Positions 26,701 to 35,011 are shown, numbered from the stretch's first letter. The stretch is DNA of 38,938 nt from an uncultured Prevotellaceae bacterium (GCA_902801375.1 CADCIB010000031.1:1-38938); one strand, 5' to 3'. The notes: generated from the sequence alone by a model not told the origin. Program-made: numbers and translations.

Positions 26701-28307
26701 TCGTATTTCTTTGTCAGTCCGAGAGCATTCGGGTTGAATTGCCTGACACTTGCGGTAGCTTTCACATGAGGTTCCTGCTGGCTTAAGTCGATGGTGCCGT
26801 TGAGACTGAGTTGTGCATTGGGATCGTCTAATTGAAAATCGCCCGTCAGCGTCTTGTCCAGATAATGACCGTCGATAGATAAGTCGTTGTAATGGTATCC
26901 GTTATAATAGAATTTCGAAACATTTCCTTTCAGATTCAGCGCATGGGTTTCGATGGGCCATTGGCCGTCGGCGTGGAGGTCGGTACTGACGATGCCGAGC
27001 TGCTCGTTGTCAAGCACACGTCCGATGTTGAAACCATCGGTCTGTATGTGGGCAGAGAACAGCGCACCATGCGTTTCGGTTTTCAGGTTGGCAACACCTG
27101 CTTCGGTTTCCAACTGTCCGTTGGCCAACAAGTGTTGAGTGCCCATTCCCAATTCGCCTTTCCAAGAGATACTCCCCAACCGGGTTACAGCGGCTGGCAG
27201 TTGTAGGCCGTTGTCGTGTAGGCTTTTGGTGATTTCCTCTAAGGCTTGTTTGCTGACGCTGAGCCGAGTGGCTGGCGCTGAGAGGGTGGGGGGTAATTTA
27301 GCAGAACCTTTCAGCCTGGAACCAAACGCAAGCATCAAGTGCGGAACGTTGAGCGTGAGTCCACGGTTGTAGGCTTGAGCATGTAGATTATCTATCTGGA
27401 GCCTTCGGTCGTTGCCTTTGGCCTGCAGAGAAAAGGCCAAGGGGCTGTTGAGTTTCTTTAGTGATGGAACGAAAGGCGCTATGTCAGAGGGTGTTATGCG
27501 CGATTCGGGAATATTGATATTAAACGTCAGCGAATGGCTGTCAAGCTTGCCGTCGAGCCATTGGTAATGAGCTTCCGCTTTATCGACGGTCAGTTGCGAT
27601 TGTGGAAGAGCCAACCTGAAATCTGTCAGCAAGGCCTGTTGTTTGTCGGCTTTCAGTTTCATTTCAAATGATTTCAGCCGAAGGCCTGAAGCCTCGCGAA
27701 ACGACAGTTTCTTGATATGTGCATCGACTTCGCTGTCTGTGAGATGCGAAATCACGAGGTGGGCGCTGATATCGCACAGGTCGATGTGCGCAGCGTTAAA
27801 GCGGTTGTGCGTAGGCGGCAGATCCAGACGATGGTAACTGATGGCACTATGGCGCACCACCAGCGAATAAATGCTCAGATCGAGGGGAGTCTTCTTGTCG
27901 GAGTCTTTTGAGGCCAATGAATCGAGCACGAACTGGAAATTGGGCTTGTCGTCGGCACTGACTTTATATAGATCAGCATGAAGCCCGAATATTTGAGCCG
28001 ACGAAACAGATATTTTTCCGCGCAACAAAGCAGGAACACTTGCCTTTGCCGATAGTCGAGAAGCTCTGAAGAAAGGCTTCCCAGCCTGATCTTTCATCTT
28101 TACATTGTCGACAATGATGCGGTTGAAGAGCCCGATTTCTACGCGCCCGACACTTACTTCCGTGCCCAGTTTCTTAGTCAGCAAGCTCGCCGCTGTGTTT
28201 CCCATGAAAGCCTGTATTGCCGGTATTTTCAGCAATACGACCAAGAGTAGGTAGAGACCGATGACAGTCCAGAGCACTCCGCGTATGATGTGTTTTATTG
28301 CTTTCAA
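23697..28307 (-). CDS. TamB-family translocation and assembly protein (DUF490)
   Basis: A very large envelope protein (1,536 residues from the TTG at 28307) anchored in the inner membrane by one N-terminal helix (VLWTVIGLYLLLVVLLKIP). The long middle is repetitive beta strand, as in the AsmA/TamB groove proteins that link inner and outer membranes and carry lipids or help barrel assembly. The C-terminal 350 residues are the TamB domain (GSGAIRATYYNKGGFDMFG, then GLYKLTIQNLMKKEFQFQPG, then IYLLSIGRFY). A reading frame continues upstream to 28385, but that region contains the promoter 28356-28325, so the TTG start is more likely. A Ser/Arg/Glu-rich insert with 18-bp DNA repeats lies at about residues 1117-1177. 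Confidence 0.85.
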   Translation of the reverse strand: MKAIKHIIRGVLWTVIGLYLLLVVLLKIPAIQAFMGNTAASLLTKKLGTEVSVGRVEIGLFNRIIVDNVKMKDQAGKPFFRASRLSAKASVPALLRGKISVSSAQIFGLHADLYKVSADDKPNFQFVLDSLASKDSDKKTPLDLSIYSLVVRHSAISYHRLDLPPTHNRFNAAHIDLCDISAHLVISHLTDSEVDAHIKKLSFREASGLRLKSFEMKLKADKQQALLTDFRLALPQSQLTVDKAEAHYQWLDGKLDSHSLTFNINIPESRITPSDIAPFVPSLKKLNSPLAFSLQAKGNDRRLQIDNLHAQAYNRGLTLNVPHLMLAFGSRLKGSAKLPPTLSAPATRLSVSKQALEEITKSLHDNGLQLPAAVTRLGSISWKGELGMGTQHLLANGQLETEAGVANLKTETHGALFSAHIQTDGFNIGRVLDNEQLGIVSTDLHADGQWPIETHALNLKGNVSKFYYNGYHYNDLSIDGHYLDKTLTGDFQLDDPNAQLSLNGTIDLSQQEPHVKATASVRQFNPNALGLTKKYEDTFFEADLDANLTGRSLNTANGSLTMNQFTMSSPEGQYSLDRLTLDATSQDGERSLAIDSDFGQVGLRGQYNYASLPESIIHFLSQKLPMLPGLPKSQPTGNNEFSLHANITKSDWLQALLGLDLSLHKPVVIDGFINDWKKQVALDMIAPHFSYNGGQYENALANITTNADGRLVASTSISKLMGNGTLLDIGLEAEAQDNEILTTIAWNDNQPRPMKGSLRSTTELFRNEQGQQSAHIRVHPSEILVNDTVWRVEPSDIVYSKDNLIVDYFAVAHNRQHIIIQGKGTKHASDSLVVELSDVDVNYITNLVNFHSVEFGGKVSGRACVRSAFNNPDAHADIRVNRFTFEDGRMGTLFANVRWNKEEKQIDIDAHADEPEESGYGRTLVKGYISPSKNYIDLALVPQSARAEFLKSFCGSFMDNVEVNVSGDLRLHGDLGAINLTGMAVANGELDISSLNTHYRLTNDTIVLIPNEIIFARDTIRDNRGEIGIVTGALHHKALTRLTYDIDVEAQNLLCYDFRDYGESTFFGTVYGTGTCSIRGRSGTIDFDINVTPEEGSFIEYNAASPDAITNREFITWNSRREDESSRRDESSRREERSEISDSSISGTEEQGVSRENSIVISKESNLAPHSPLPTPRNEESDLRLNFLINATPECTLRVLMDKESGDYIALNGSGAIRATYYNKGGFDMFGNYQIDHGLYKLTIQNLMKKEFQFQPGSSIVFGGDPYLAALDLKALYTVNGVALSDLQIGRSFSSNNVRVDCLMNIGGTPQQPHVEFDLDMPTVSADAKQMVRQLINSEEEMNQQVIYLLSIGRFYTQNANNAEENQSQTSLAMQSLLSGTISQQINYVLGQWVHSSKWNFGANISTGDEGWNNAEYEGLLSGRLLNNRLLINGQFGYRDNANATTSFIGDFDIRYLLLPNGNLAVKVYNQTNDRYFTRSSLNTQGIGFVMKKDFNSWRELFGWKPAGKAATKKSPSVNGLQGNRKDERLEPVAEE
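24775..24957 (-). repeat. Low-complexity repeat insert inside the TamB gene
   Basis: Two perfect 18-bp tandem copies lie at 24904-24921 and 24922-24939, followed by a degenerate third, and a GGAGTG-type repeat lies at about 24779-24800. The segment stays in frame and encodes a Ser/Arg/Glu-rich stretch ending in LAPHSPLPTPR. It differs in character from the beta-strand repeats on both sides. Confidence 0.8.
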
Positions 28308-28324
28308 ACTGCTGTAATAATTTG

Positions 28325-28356
28325 CAAAATTACGAAGAAAAATCGTAACACGCAAA
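28325..28356 (-). promoter_or_regulatory. Promoter of the TamB gene
   Basis: On the minus strand TTTG at 28356-28353, a 20-base spacer and TAATTTTG at 28332-28325. Transcription should begin near 28318, inside the longest reading frame, which supports the TTG start at 28307. Confidence 0.75.
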
Positions 28357-28534
28357 TTTTGAATTACAAAGCATGTTAAAAACATGATGGACTTGTTGTA
28401 ATTGTTTTAGAAATATCCTTACGAAAAGTAATAGTTCTTGACAACGGAATTTTCAATTCTACACAAAGGCAAAGGCGCTTTCCTGCAATGTTTTTCTCGT
28501 TCAATAGCTCTCCACTTGCAATTTGCGTCACTTT

Positions 28535-28600
28535 ATGACGTGATTTGACGCTAATCATAACGTGATTTGACGTTGATCACCGTGCAAACTGACATCAATC
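28535..28600. repeat. 22-bp direct repeats between TamB and nqrA
   Basis: ACGTGATTTGACG occurs exactly at 28538-28550 and 28560-28572, within two 22-bp units (28535-28556 and 28557-28578) that differ at only three positions. A third unit (28579-28600) keeps about half the positions, including a TGAC half-site. The 22-bp period puts the copies on one face of the helix, as for a regulator. The remaining 28308-28895 stretch holds no gene I can support. Confidence 0.65.
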
Positions 28601-28895
28601 GCAGGCTCATCTGATATCGTTGAGCGTCCGAAACGACATGTTTCAGCGGATAAACTGTCCTTTATGGTGGTGGAATCGCAAGCAAATGAGTTGTAAACAC
28701 ACACAAACTTCTATATTTCAAAGAGTTAGCAAAAAACACCCAAAAACGCCCTTCGTTGCGACCAGTGAAAGCCTGAATGAAAAGAAAGAATCCTCAGCGC
28801 ACTTATTTCTGACAAAAACTTGACAGAAACCGTATGCCATCAGCTTGAATAAATACAAAAAGTGGGTGGTTAAAATGCAGAAAAAGAAAGAAAAG

Positions 28896-28927
28896 TTTGT
28901 ATTGTTATTTTTTTTTCATTACCTTTG
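28896..28927 (+). promoter_or_regulatory. Promoter of the nqr operon
   Basis: TTTG at 28896-28899, a 20-base spacer and TACCTTTG at 28920-28927. The ATG of nqrA at 28972 follows 44 bases later. Confidence 0.8.
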
Positions 28928-28971
28928 CAGGGTATTTTGAATTCAATAAGTATAACTTCAAAATAATATCA

Positions 28972-30324
28972 ATGGTAAAGGTAATAAAATTGCGAAAAGG
29001 CCTGGACATTCACCTCAAGGGTGCGGCTGAGCCCGATTTGCAGAAAGCCCTTCAAGGAGGCGTCTATGCGCTGACTCCCGAGAGCTTCTGCGGCTTGGTG
29101 CCGAAAGTCGTCGTTCGCGAGGGTGACCATGTACGGGCTGGGGACGCGCTGTTTGTCAACAAGTTGTGTCCCGACGTCAGGTTTGCCTCGCCCGTGAGCG
29201 GAAAAGTCATCGCCGTGGAGCGCGGTGAACGCCGAAAGGTACTCTCCGTTCAGGTAAAGGCAGACGAAAAGCAGGAATTTGTTGACTTTGGAGGGGTAAA
29301 TGTGAGCCAATTAGACGGCGAGCAGGTGAAGCAGAAATTGCTCGAATCTGGGCTTTTCGGCTTCATCAACCAATTGCCCTATGCAGTCTCCACAACCCCT
29401 GACACACAGCCAAAAGCCATCTTTGTGAGTGCTTTGCGCGACAAACCGCTGGCTGCCGACTTTGAGTTTGAGCTTAAGGACAATGAAAAAGATTTCCAGA
29501 CAGGACTGACCGCTTTGTCGAAGATGGCGAAGACCTATCTCGGAATTGGCGCGAAACAGACCGCTCAGGCGCTGACCGATGCTGCCGATGTGGAAGTCAA
29601 CGTGTTCGACGGCCCCTGTCCGGCAGGTAATGTCGGTGTGCAGGTGAACCACATCGCCCCCGTGAACAAGGGAGAAGTGGTGTGGACGGTAGATCCTATG
29701 GTGGTGGTCTTCATCGGTCGACTGTTCAACAATGGTCATGTTGACCTCCGCAGGAAAGTGGCTTTGGCCGGAAGCGAAGTGTTAAATCCAGCCTATTATG
29801 ATGTAATGGTAGGACAGCGTGTAGGCGATTTGACCGATGAAAACGTGAAGGACGGCCATAAGGTGCGCATCATCAATGGCAATGTGCTGACAGGAAAGCC
29901 TTGTAAGGCTGACGATTTCTTGGGTGCATTCACCTCGGAAGTGACGGTTATCCCTGAAGGCGACGATGCCGACGAGATGCTCGGTTGGATCATGCCTCGA
30001 CTGAACCAGTTCTCTGTCAACCGTAGCTATTTCTCGTGGCTCTTTGGGAAAAAACGCGAGTATGCTCCCGATGCTCGTATTAAGGGTGGCGAACGCCACA
30101 TCATCATGAGTGGCGAGTACGATCGTGTGCTGCCGATGGACATCTTTGGCGAGTATCTCATCAAGGCCATCATCACAGGCGACATCGACCGGCAGGAGCA
30201 ATTGGGCATTTACGAGGTAAGCCCGGAGGACTTCGCTTTGGCCGAGTTTGTCGACTCTTCGAAGCTGGAGCTGCAGGCCATCGTACGCAAGGGACTCGAC
30301 ATCCTGCGCAAGGAGAATGCATAA
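28972..30324 (+). CDS. nqrA: Na+-translocating NADH:quinone reductase subunit A
   Basis: A 450-residue cytoplasm-facing subunit of the Na+-NQR complex, which oxidises NADH, reduces quinone and pumps Na+ outward. It starts MVKVIKLRKGLDIHLKG and contains the biotinyl-like and SLBB-type domains expected for NqrA (VREGDHVRAGDALFVNK near residues 50-66, FDGPCPAGNVGVQVNHIAP near 208-226). The ATG at 28972 is placed by this N-terminus; an upstream frame extension from 28897 overlaps the promoter. It is the first gene of the six-gene operon. Confidence 0.95.
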   Translation: MVKVIKLRKGLDIHLKGAAEPDLQKALQGGVYALTPESFCGLVPKVVVREGDHVRAGDALFVNKLCPDVRFASPVSGKVIAVERGERRKVLSVQVKADEKQEFVDFGGVNVSQLDGEQVKQKLLESGLFGFINQLPYAVSTTPDTQPKAIFVSALRDKPLAADFEFELKDNEKDFQTGLTALSKMAKTYLGIGAKQTAQALTDAADVEVNVFDGPCPAGNVGVQVNHIAPVNKGEVVWTVDPMVVVFIGRLFNNGHVDLRRKVALAGSEVLNPAYYDVMVGQRVGDLTDENVKDGHKVRIINGNVLTGKPCKADDFLGAFTSEVTVIPEGDDADEMLGWIMPRLNQFSVNRSYFSWLFGKKREYAPDARIKGGERHIIMSGEYDRVLPMDIFGEYLIKAIITGDIDRQEQLGIYEVSPEDFALAEFVDSSKLELQAIVRKGLDILRKENA

Positions 30325-30351
30325 TGTTCAACGTTCAATATTCAATGTTCA
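30325..30351. repeat. GTTCAA-type repeat between nqrA and nqrB
   Basis: The 27-bp gap is made of imperfect copies of TGTTCAA (GTTCAACGTTCAATATTCAA and onward), running into the nqrB ATG. It resembles short intergenic repeats elsewhere in Bacteroidales. No hairpin is evident. Confidence 0.55.
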
Positions 30352-31512
30352 ATGAAAGTATTAAGGAATTATCTCAATAAGGTGAAGCCGCAGTTCGAGC
30401 CCGAGGGCAAATTGCATGCGTTCCGCTCGTTGTTCGACGGCTTCGAGACCTTCCTGTATGTTCCAAACACAACGGCGAAGAGCGGCGTGAACATTCACGA
30501 TGCCATCGACTCGAAGCGCATCATGTCGATGGTGGTCATCGCGTTGCTGCCGGCCATGCTGTTTGGTATGTATAATGTGGGCTATCAGAACTACCTTGCT
30601 GCAGGTGCTTTGGAGGGAGCCTCGTTCTGGGCCATGTTCTTCTACGGCTTCTTTGCCGTACTTCCCAAGATTCTTGTTTCCTACATCGTTGGCTTAGGCA
30701 TCGAGTTTGCCTGGGCACAATGGAAGGGCGAGGAGATTCAGGAGGGTTTCCTCGTGAGTGGTATTTTGATTCCGCTCATCATCCCCGTCAATTGTCCGCT
30801 TTGGATTCTCGCCATTGCTGTCGCATTCGCCGTGATTATCGGTAAGGAGATCTTCGGCGGCACGGGCATGAACATCTTCAATCCGGCTCTGCTTTGCCGC
30901 GCTTTCCTCTTCTTTGCCTATCCTTCGAAGATGAGCGGCGATCAGGTTTGGGTGGCCAACGACACCATCTTCGGCCTCGGAAACACATTGCCCGACGGCT
31001 TCACGATGGCCACTCCGCTTGGACAGGTGGGTGCCGGAACGGACGTGAGCGCACCCCTTTGCGATATGATCACGGGCTTCATTCCCGGCAGTATTGGAGA
31101 GACGAGCGTCATCGCTATCGCCATCGGAGCCTTTATTCTGCTCTGGACAGGTATCGCCTCTTGGAAGACCATGCTGAGCGTCTTCGTTGGCGGCGGCCTG
31201 ATGGCCTGCCTGTTTGAGTCGTTGGGAAGCACACCGCTCCATTGGTATGAGCATCTCGTTTTGGGCGGTTTCTGCTTTGGTGCCGTATTTATGGCTACCG
31301 ACCCAGTTACATCATGCCGTACAGAGTGCGGTAAATGGATCTATGGTTTCATCATCGGCGTAATGGCTGTAGTCATTCGCGTCATGAATCCTGGCTATCC
31401 CGAGGGCATGATGCTGGCTATCCTGCTGATGAACATGTTTGCTCCCACCATCGACCACTTCGTGGTGGAGCGTAATATCTCGAAACGAATGAAGAGAGGA
31501 GGTATCAAATGA
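30352..31512 (+). CDS. nqrB: Na+-NQR subunit B
   Basis: A 386-residue multi-helix membrane subunit that carries covalent FMN and forms much of the ion and electron path. Several hydrophobic helices are visible from residue 57 on. The FMN-linked Thr should be Thr221 in DGFTMATPLG; the usual family motif is written SGAT, so the two residues before AT are changed here. The KEIFGGTGMNIFNPALL block near residues 165-181 is typical. It overlaps nqrC by 4 bases. Confidence 0.95.
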   Translation: MKVLRNYLNKVKPQFEPEGKLHAFRSLFDGFETFLYVPNTTAKSGVNIHDAIDSKRIMSMVVIALLPAMLFGMYNVGYQNYLAAGALEGASFWAMFFYGFFAVLPKILVSYIVGLGIEFAWAQWKGEEIQEGFLVSGILIPLIIPVNCPLWILAIAVAFAVIIGKEIFGGTGMNIFNPALLCRAFLFFAYPSKMSGDQVWVANDTIFGLGNTLPDGFTMATPLGQVGAGTDVSAPLCDMITGFIPGSIGETSVIAIAIGAFILLWTGIASWKTMLSVFVGGGLMACLFESLGSTPLHWYEHLVLGGFCFGAVFMATDPVTSCRTECGKWIYGFIIGVMAVVIRVMNPGYPEGMMLAILLMNMFAPTIDHFVVERNISKRMKRGGIK

Positions 31513-32129
31513 GTAAGCTGAATACAAACTCCAACGCCTACATTATTATATATAGTGCGATACTCGTCGTGGTGGTGGCCTTCCTGCTGGCATTCATCTT
31601 CAAGGCCCTGAAGCCGATGCAGGATGCCAATGTGGCCCTCGACATCAAGAAACAGATACTCTATTCGCTCAACATCCGCGGCCTCGACGGTCATAAGGCT
31701 GAAGCCAAATATGCCGAGGTGGTGAAGGAAGAGCAGCAGGCCGGCGACAAGCCCTATTATGTCTGCGACATCGACGGTCAGCGTAAGTATGTCTTCCCAT
31801 TGAAGGGTATGGGGCTCTGGGGCGGCATCTCTGCTTTTGTGTCGGTCGACGACGATCTGAACACCATCTATGGCGCCTATTTCAACCATGAAGGCGAGAC
31901 CGCCGGCTTGGGAGCCGAGATCAAGGATTCTCAAGAGTGGCAGGAACGTTTCCAAGGCAAGAAGATCTACGGTGAGGATGGACAGCTGGCCATCGGCGTA
32001 GTGAAGAATGTGGAAATACCAGAAAGCCAGGTTGACGTCGTCACAGGTGCCACGCTGACTTCTAATGGTGTGAGCGACATGCTTCGTGAAGGACTGAACG
32101 AGTATATTTCTAAATTGAAGGAGGAATAA
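31509..32129 (+). CDS. nqrC: Na+-NQR subunit C
   Basis: A 206-residue subunit with one N-terminal membrane helix (about residues 11-31) and a periplasmic FMN-binding domain. The FMN attachment motif is TGATLTS, with Thr182 as the linked residue. The GETAGLGAEI block at residues 128-137 is also conserved. It is shorter than the Vibrio protein but complete in its key parts. The start overlaps the nqrB stop (ATGA), indicating coupled translation. Confidence 0.95.
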   Translation: MSKLNTNSNAYIIIYSAILVVVVAFLLAFIFKALKPMQDANVALDIKKQILYSLNIRGLDGHKAEAKYAEVVKEEQQAGDKPYYVCDIDGQRKYVFPLKGMGLWGGISAFVSVDDDLNTIYGAYFNHEGETAGLGAEIKDSQEWQERFQGKKIYGEDGQLAIGVVKNVEIPESQVDVVTGATLTSNGVSDMLREGLNEYISKLKEE

Positions 32130-32132
32130 ATT

Positions 32133-32756
32133 ATGGCACTTTGGAATAAGCAATACAAAGAGGCTCTCACCAATCCGCTGAACCTCGACCACCCGATACT
32201 TATACAGGTGTTGGGCATCTGCTCGGCCCTCGCCGTCACCTCGCAGCTGAAGCCTGCCATCGTGATGGGATTGGCCGTAACGGTGATAACGGCGTTTGCC
32301 AATGTCATCATTTCCCTGATTCGCAACACTATCCCCAATCGCATCCGTATTGTGGTGCAGCTGGTGGTGGTGGCAACGCTCGTCACCATCGTGTCGCAGG
32401 TCCTCAAGGCCTTTGCCTACGATGTGAGCGTGCAACTTTCTGTCTATGTGGGACTCATCATCACCAACTGTATCCTGATGGGTCGTCTGGAGGCTTTCGC
32501 CATGCAGAACAAACCATGGCCGTCGTTCCTCGACGGTATCGGCAATGGACTGGGCTATGCGATGATTCTTGTCATCGTGGGCGCCTTCCGTGAGTTCTTC
32601 GGGCGCGGCTCGCTCTTAGGATTCCAGATCATCCCCGACAGCTTCTACGACTTCGGCTATATCAACAACGGCATGATGACGATGCCAGCTATGGCACTCA
32701 TCCTCGTTGGTTGTGTTATTTGGGTACACAGAGCTTACTTTTATAAGGAGAAATAA
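32133..32756 (+). CDS. nqrD: Na+-NQR subunit D
   Basis: A 207-residue integral membrane subunit with about six hydrophobic helices. Conserved features include the ITNCILMGRLEAFA segment near residues 108-121, whose Cys helps bind the iron centre held between NqrD and NqrE, and GRGSLLGFQI. The start lies 3 bp after nqrC, so it is tightly packed in the operon. Confidence 0.95.
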   Translation: MALWNKQYKEALTNPLNLDHPILIQVLGICSALAVTSQLKPAIVMGLAVTVITAFANVIISLIRNTIPNRIRIVVQLVVVATLVTIVSQVLKAFAYDVSVQLSVYVGLIITNCILMGRLEAFAMQNKPWPSFLDGIGNGLGYAMILVIVGAFREFFGRGSLLGFQIIPDSFYDFGYINNGMMTMPAMALILVGCVIWVHRAYFYKEK

Positions 32757-32759
32757 GTT

Positions 32760-33386
32760 ATGGAACACGCAATAAGTTTATTCTTTCGGTCGATATTTGT
32801 CGACAACATGATATTCGCCTTCTTCCTCGGCATGTGTTCTTACCTTGCCGTTTCGAAGACCGTGAAGACTAGTATCGGACTGGGAATGGCTGTAACCTTC
32901 GTGTTGCTGGTAACCGTTCCCGTCGACTATCTCCTTCAGACAAAGGTGCTCGGCCCAGACTGTTTGGTGGAAGGCGTTGACCTGAGCTACCTCTCGTTCA
33001 TCCTTTTCATCGCCGTCATTGCCGGTATCGTTCAACTTGTGGAGATGGTGGTTGAGCGCTATAGCCCCTCGCTCTATGCCGCTTTGGGCATTTTCCTTCC
33101 GCTTATCGCCGTGAACTGCGCCATCATGGGTGCCTCGCTCTTCATGCAGCAGCGCATCCTGCTCGACCCGTCGAACACACAGGCCATCACCAGCGTCTGG
33201 GACGCGATGGTCTATGCCGTAGGCTCGGGCATCGGTTGGACGCTGGCCATCGTGTCGCTGGGCGCCATCCGCGAAAAGATGCAGTTCTGCGATGTACCCA
33301 AACCCCTTCAGGGACTGGGCATTACGTTCATCGTTGTAGGTCTGATGGCAATGGCCATGATGTGTTTCTCTGGACTAAATATATAA
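32760..33386 (+). CDS. nqrE: Na+-NQR subunit E
   Basis: A 208-residue integral membrane subunit, the partner of NqrD. It begins [22 protein letters not shown], in which the first helix is visible. The pseudo-symmetric iron-site segment is [17 protein letters not shown] near residues 115-131, containing its Cys. The start lies 3 bp after nqrD. Confidence 0.95.
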   Translation: MEHAISLFFRSIFVDNMIFAFFLGMCSYLAVSKTVKTSIGLGMAVTFVLLVTVPVDYLLQTKVLGPDCLVEGVDLSYLSFILFIAVIAGIVQLVEMVVERYSPSLYAALGIFLPLIAVNCAIMGASLFMQQRILLDPSNTQAITSVWDAMVYAVGSGIGWTLAIVSLGAIREKMQFCDVPKPLQGLGITFIVVGLMAMAMMCFSGLNI

Positions 33387-33392
33387 TAAGGT

Positions 33393-34658
33393 ATGGCACA
33401 GTTTATAGCATATAGCATAGGAGTTTTCCTCATTGTGATACTCCTTTTGGTTGTGATTCTGCTTGTGGCGAAGAGTTATCTGTCGCCCAGCGGTAATGTG
33501 AACATTGAAATCAACGGCGACCGTACCATCAACGTGCCGCAGGGAAACAACCTGATGGCTACGCTCAACGAGAATGGCATCTTCCTGCCGTCGGCATGTG
33601 GCGGTAAGGCCTCGTGCGGACAATGCAAGGTGCAGGTGCTCGAGGGTGGAGGAGAAATCCTCGATTCTGAGAAGCCTCACTTCTCGCGCAAGGAGATCAA
33701 AGCCCATTGGCGACTGGGATGCCAGACGAAAGTGAAGGGAGACTTGAAGATACATGTCGACGAATCGATTCTCGGCGTCAAGGAATATGAGTGTACAGTG
33801 ATATCGAACAAGAACGTAGCTACGTTCATCAAGGAGTTCAAGGTGCAGCTGCCTCCGGGCGAACACATGGACTTCATCCCCGGTTCGTACGCACAGATCA
33901 AGATTCCAACCTTCAAGATGGACTACGACAAAGACATCGACAAGTCGCTCATCGGCGAAGAATACCTGCCGTCGTGGGAGAAGTTTGGTTTGTTCCCGCT
34001 GAAGTGCGTGAATCCCGAGCCCACCATCCGTGCCTACTCGATGGCCAACTATCCGGCTGAAGGCGACGTATTCATGCTCACCGTGCGTATTGCAACCCCG
34101 CCGTTCAAGCCCGACAAGAGCGGCTTCATGGATGTAAATCCGGGTATTGCCTCATCGTATATCTTCTCGCTGAAGCCTGGCGACAAGGTCATCATGAGCG
34201 GACCCTTTGGCGATTTCCATCCGCATTTCGACTCGAAGCGTGAGATGATTTGGGTGGGCGGTGGTGCCGGTATGGCTCCTCTGCGTGCGCAGATCATGCA
34301 CATGACCAAGACGCTCCATACCACCGATCGCGAGATGCACTACTTCTATGGCGCACGCGCCCTGAACGAAGTGTTCTATCTCGACGACTTCCTCGGTTTG
34401 GAGAAGGAGTATCCCAACTTCCACTTCCACCTGGCACTCGACCGTCCAGACCCGGCAGCCGATGCAGCAGGCGTGAAATACACACCGGGCTTCGTCCATC
34501 AGGTGATGTTCAACACCTACCTGAAAGACCATGAGGCTCCCGAGGATGTGGAATACTACATGTGCGGTCCCGGCCCCATGTCGAATGCCGTTGTTCAGAT
34601 GCTCGACTCTCTGGGCGTTGACCCAGAGAGCATCATGTACGACAACTTCGGTGGCTGA
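33393..34658 (+). CDS. nqrF: Na+-NQR subunit F, NADH-oxidising
   Basis: A 421-residue electron-entry subunit. One N-terminal helix (about residues 5-26) anchors it. The 2Fe-2S cluster is held by Cys69, Cys75, Cys78 and Cys110 (ACGGKASCGQC and LGCQTK). The FAD site is RAYSMANYP at residues 213-221 and the NADH-binding loop is GGGAGMAPLR at 289-298. The C-terminal MCGPGPM motif is present. It begins 6 bp after nqrE and is the last gene of the operon; the terminator at 34704-34746 follows. Confidence 0.95.
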   Translation: MAQFIAYSIGVFLIVILLLVVILLVAKSYLSPSGNVNIEINGDRTINVPQGNNLMATLNENGIFLPSACGGKASCGQCKVQVLEGGGEILDSEKPHFSRKEIKAHWRLGCQTKVKGDLKIHVDESILGVKEYECTVISNKNVATFIKEFKVQLPPGEHMDFIPGSYAQIKIPTFKMDYDKDIDKSLIGEEYLPSWEKFGLFPLKCVNPEPTIRAYSMANYPAEGDVFMLTVRIATPPFKPDKSGFMDVNPGIASSYIFSLKPGDKVIMSGPFGDFHPHFDSKREMIWVGGGAGMAPLRAQIMHMTKTLHTTDREMHYFYGARALNEVFYLDDFLGLEKEYPNFHFHLALDRPDPAADAAGVKYTPGFVHQVMFNTYLKDHEAPEDVEYYMCGPGPMSNAVVQMLDSLGVDPESIMYDNFGG

Positions 34659-34703
34659 TGCACTTCGCATGCCGCCCTCACATGAAAGGGTGGTCGGTAT
34701 AAT

Positions 34704-34746
34704 AAAGCTTGCGTTCCTCTTTTGTGATAAGGAGCGCAAGCTTTTT
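34704..34746 (+). terminator. Terminator of the nqr operon
   Basis: AAAGCTTGCGTTCCT (34704-34718) pairs with AGGAGCGCAAGCTTT (34730-34744), with only one G-T wobble, across an 11-base loop and a T-rich tail. It is one of the strongest terminator stems in the window. Confidence 0.8.
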
Positions 34747-34862
34747 CCTTTTTGTTTCCGAAGTGCCTGACGAAACGGCAGCGACAAGGCAAAGATAAGC
34801 AAAAAATTATTATTAAAATTAAAAATCAAGGAGAGATTGGCCACTATCTAAAAGATAAGCCG

Positions 34863-34870
34863 TAAATTTG
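34863..34870 (+). promoter_or_regulatory. -7 box of the tRNA-Ser gene
   Basis: TAAATTTG lies 14 bases before the first base of the tRNA. A TTG at 34837-34839 is 23 bases upstream, a little wide of the consensus. Confidence 0.55.
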
Positions 34871-34884
34871 CACCGCTTTTTGAA

Positions 34885-34972
34885 GGAGAGATGCTCGAGT
34901 GGCTGAAGAGGCACGCCTGGAAAGCGTGTATACGTCAAAAGCGTATCCCGGGTTCGAATCCCGGTCTCTCCG
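34885..34972 (+). tRNA. tRNA-Ser (anticodon GGA)
   Basis: An 88-base class II tRNA. The acceptor stem GGAGAGA pairs with TCTCTCC at 34965-34971, followed by the discriminator G. The anticodon stem CACGC/GCGTG holds the loop CTGGAAA, so the anticodon is GGA (Ser, UCC and UCU). A long variable arm (TATACGTCAAAAGCGTAT) is typical of serine tRNAs, and the T-arm GGGTTCGAATCCC is normal. The CCA end is not encoded. A terminator-like hairpin follows. The 3' end marks where the base composition of the window changes. Confidence 0.95.
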
Positions 34973-34982
34973 CTATTTAATG

Positions 34983-35011
34983 AAAAGGGGACCTTACGGG
35001 TTCCCTTTTTT
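34983..35011 (+). terminator. Terminator after tRNA-Ser
   Basis: AAAAGGGGACC pairs imperfectly with GGGTTCCCTTTT across a short TTAC loop and runs into further Ts. Confidence 0.6.

Noticed and set aside
28620-28823. 67-residue plus-strand frame upstream of nqrA
   Set aside because: No promoter, no family likeness and composition like the surrounding non-coding DNA.
28897-28971. N-terminal extension of NqrA
   Set aside because: It overlaps the -33 and -7 boxes of the promoter; NqrA proteins begin at MVKVIKLRKG.
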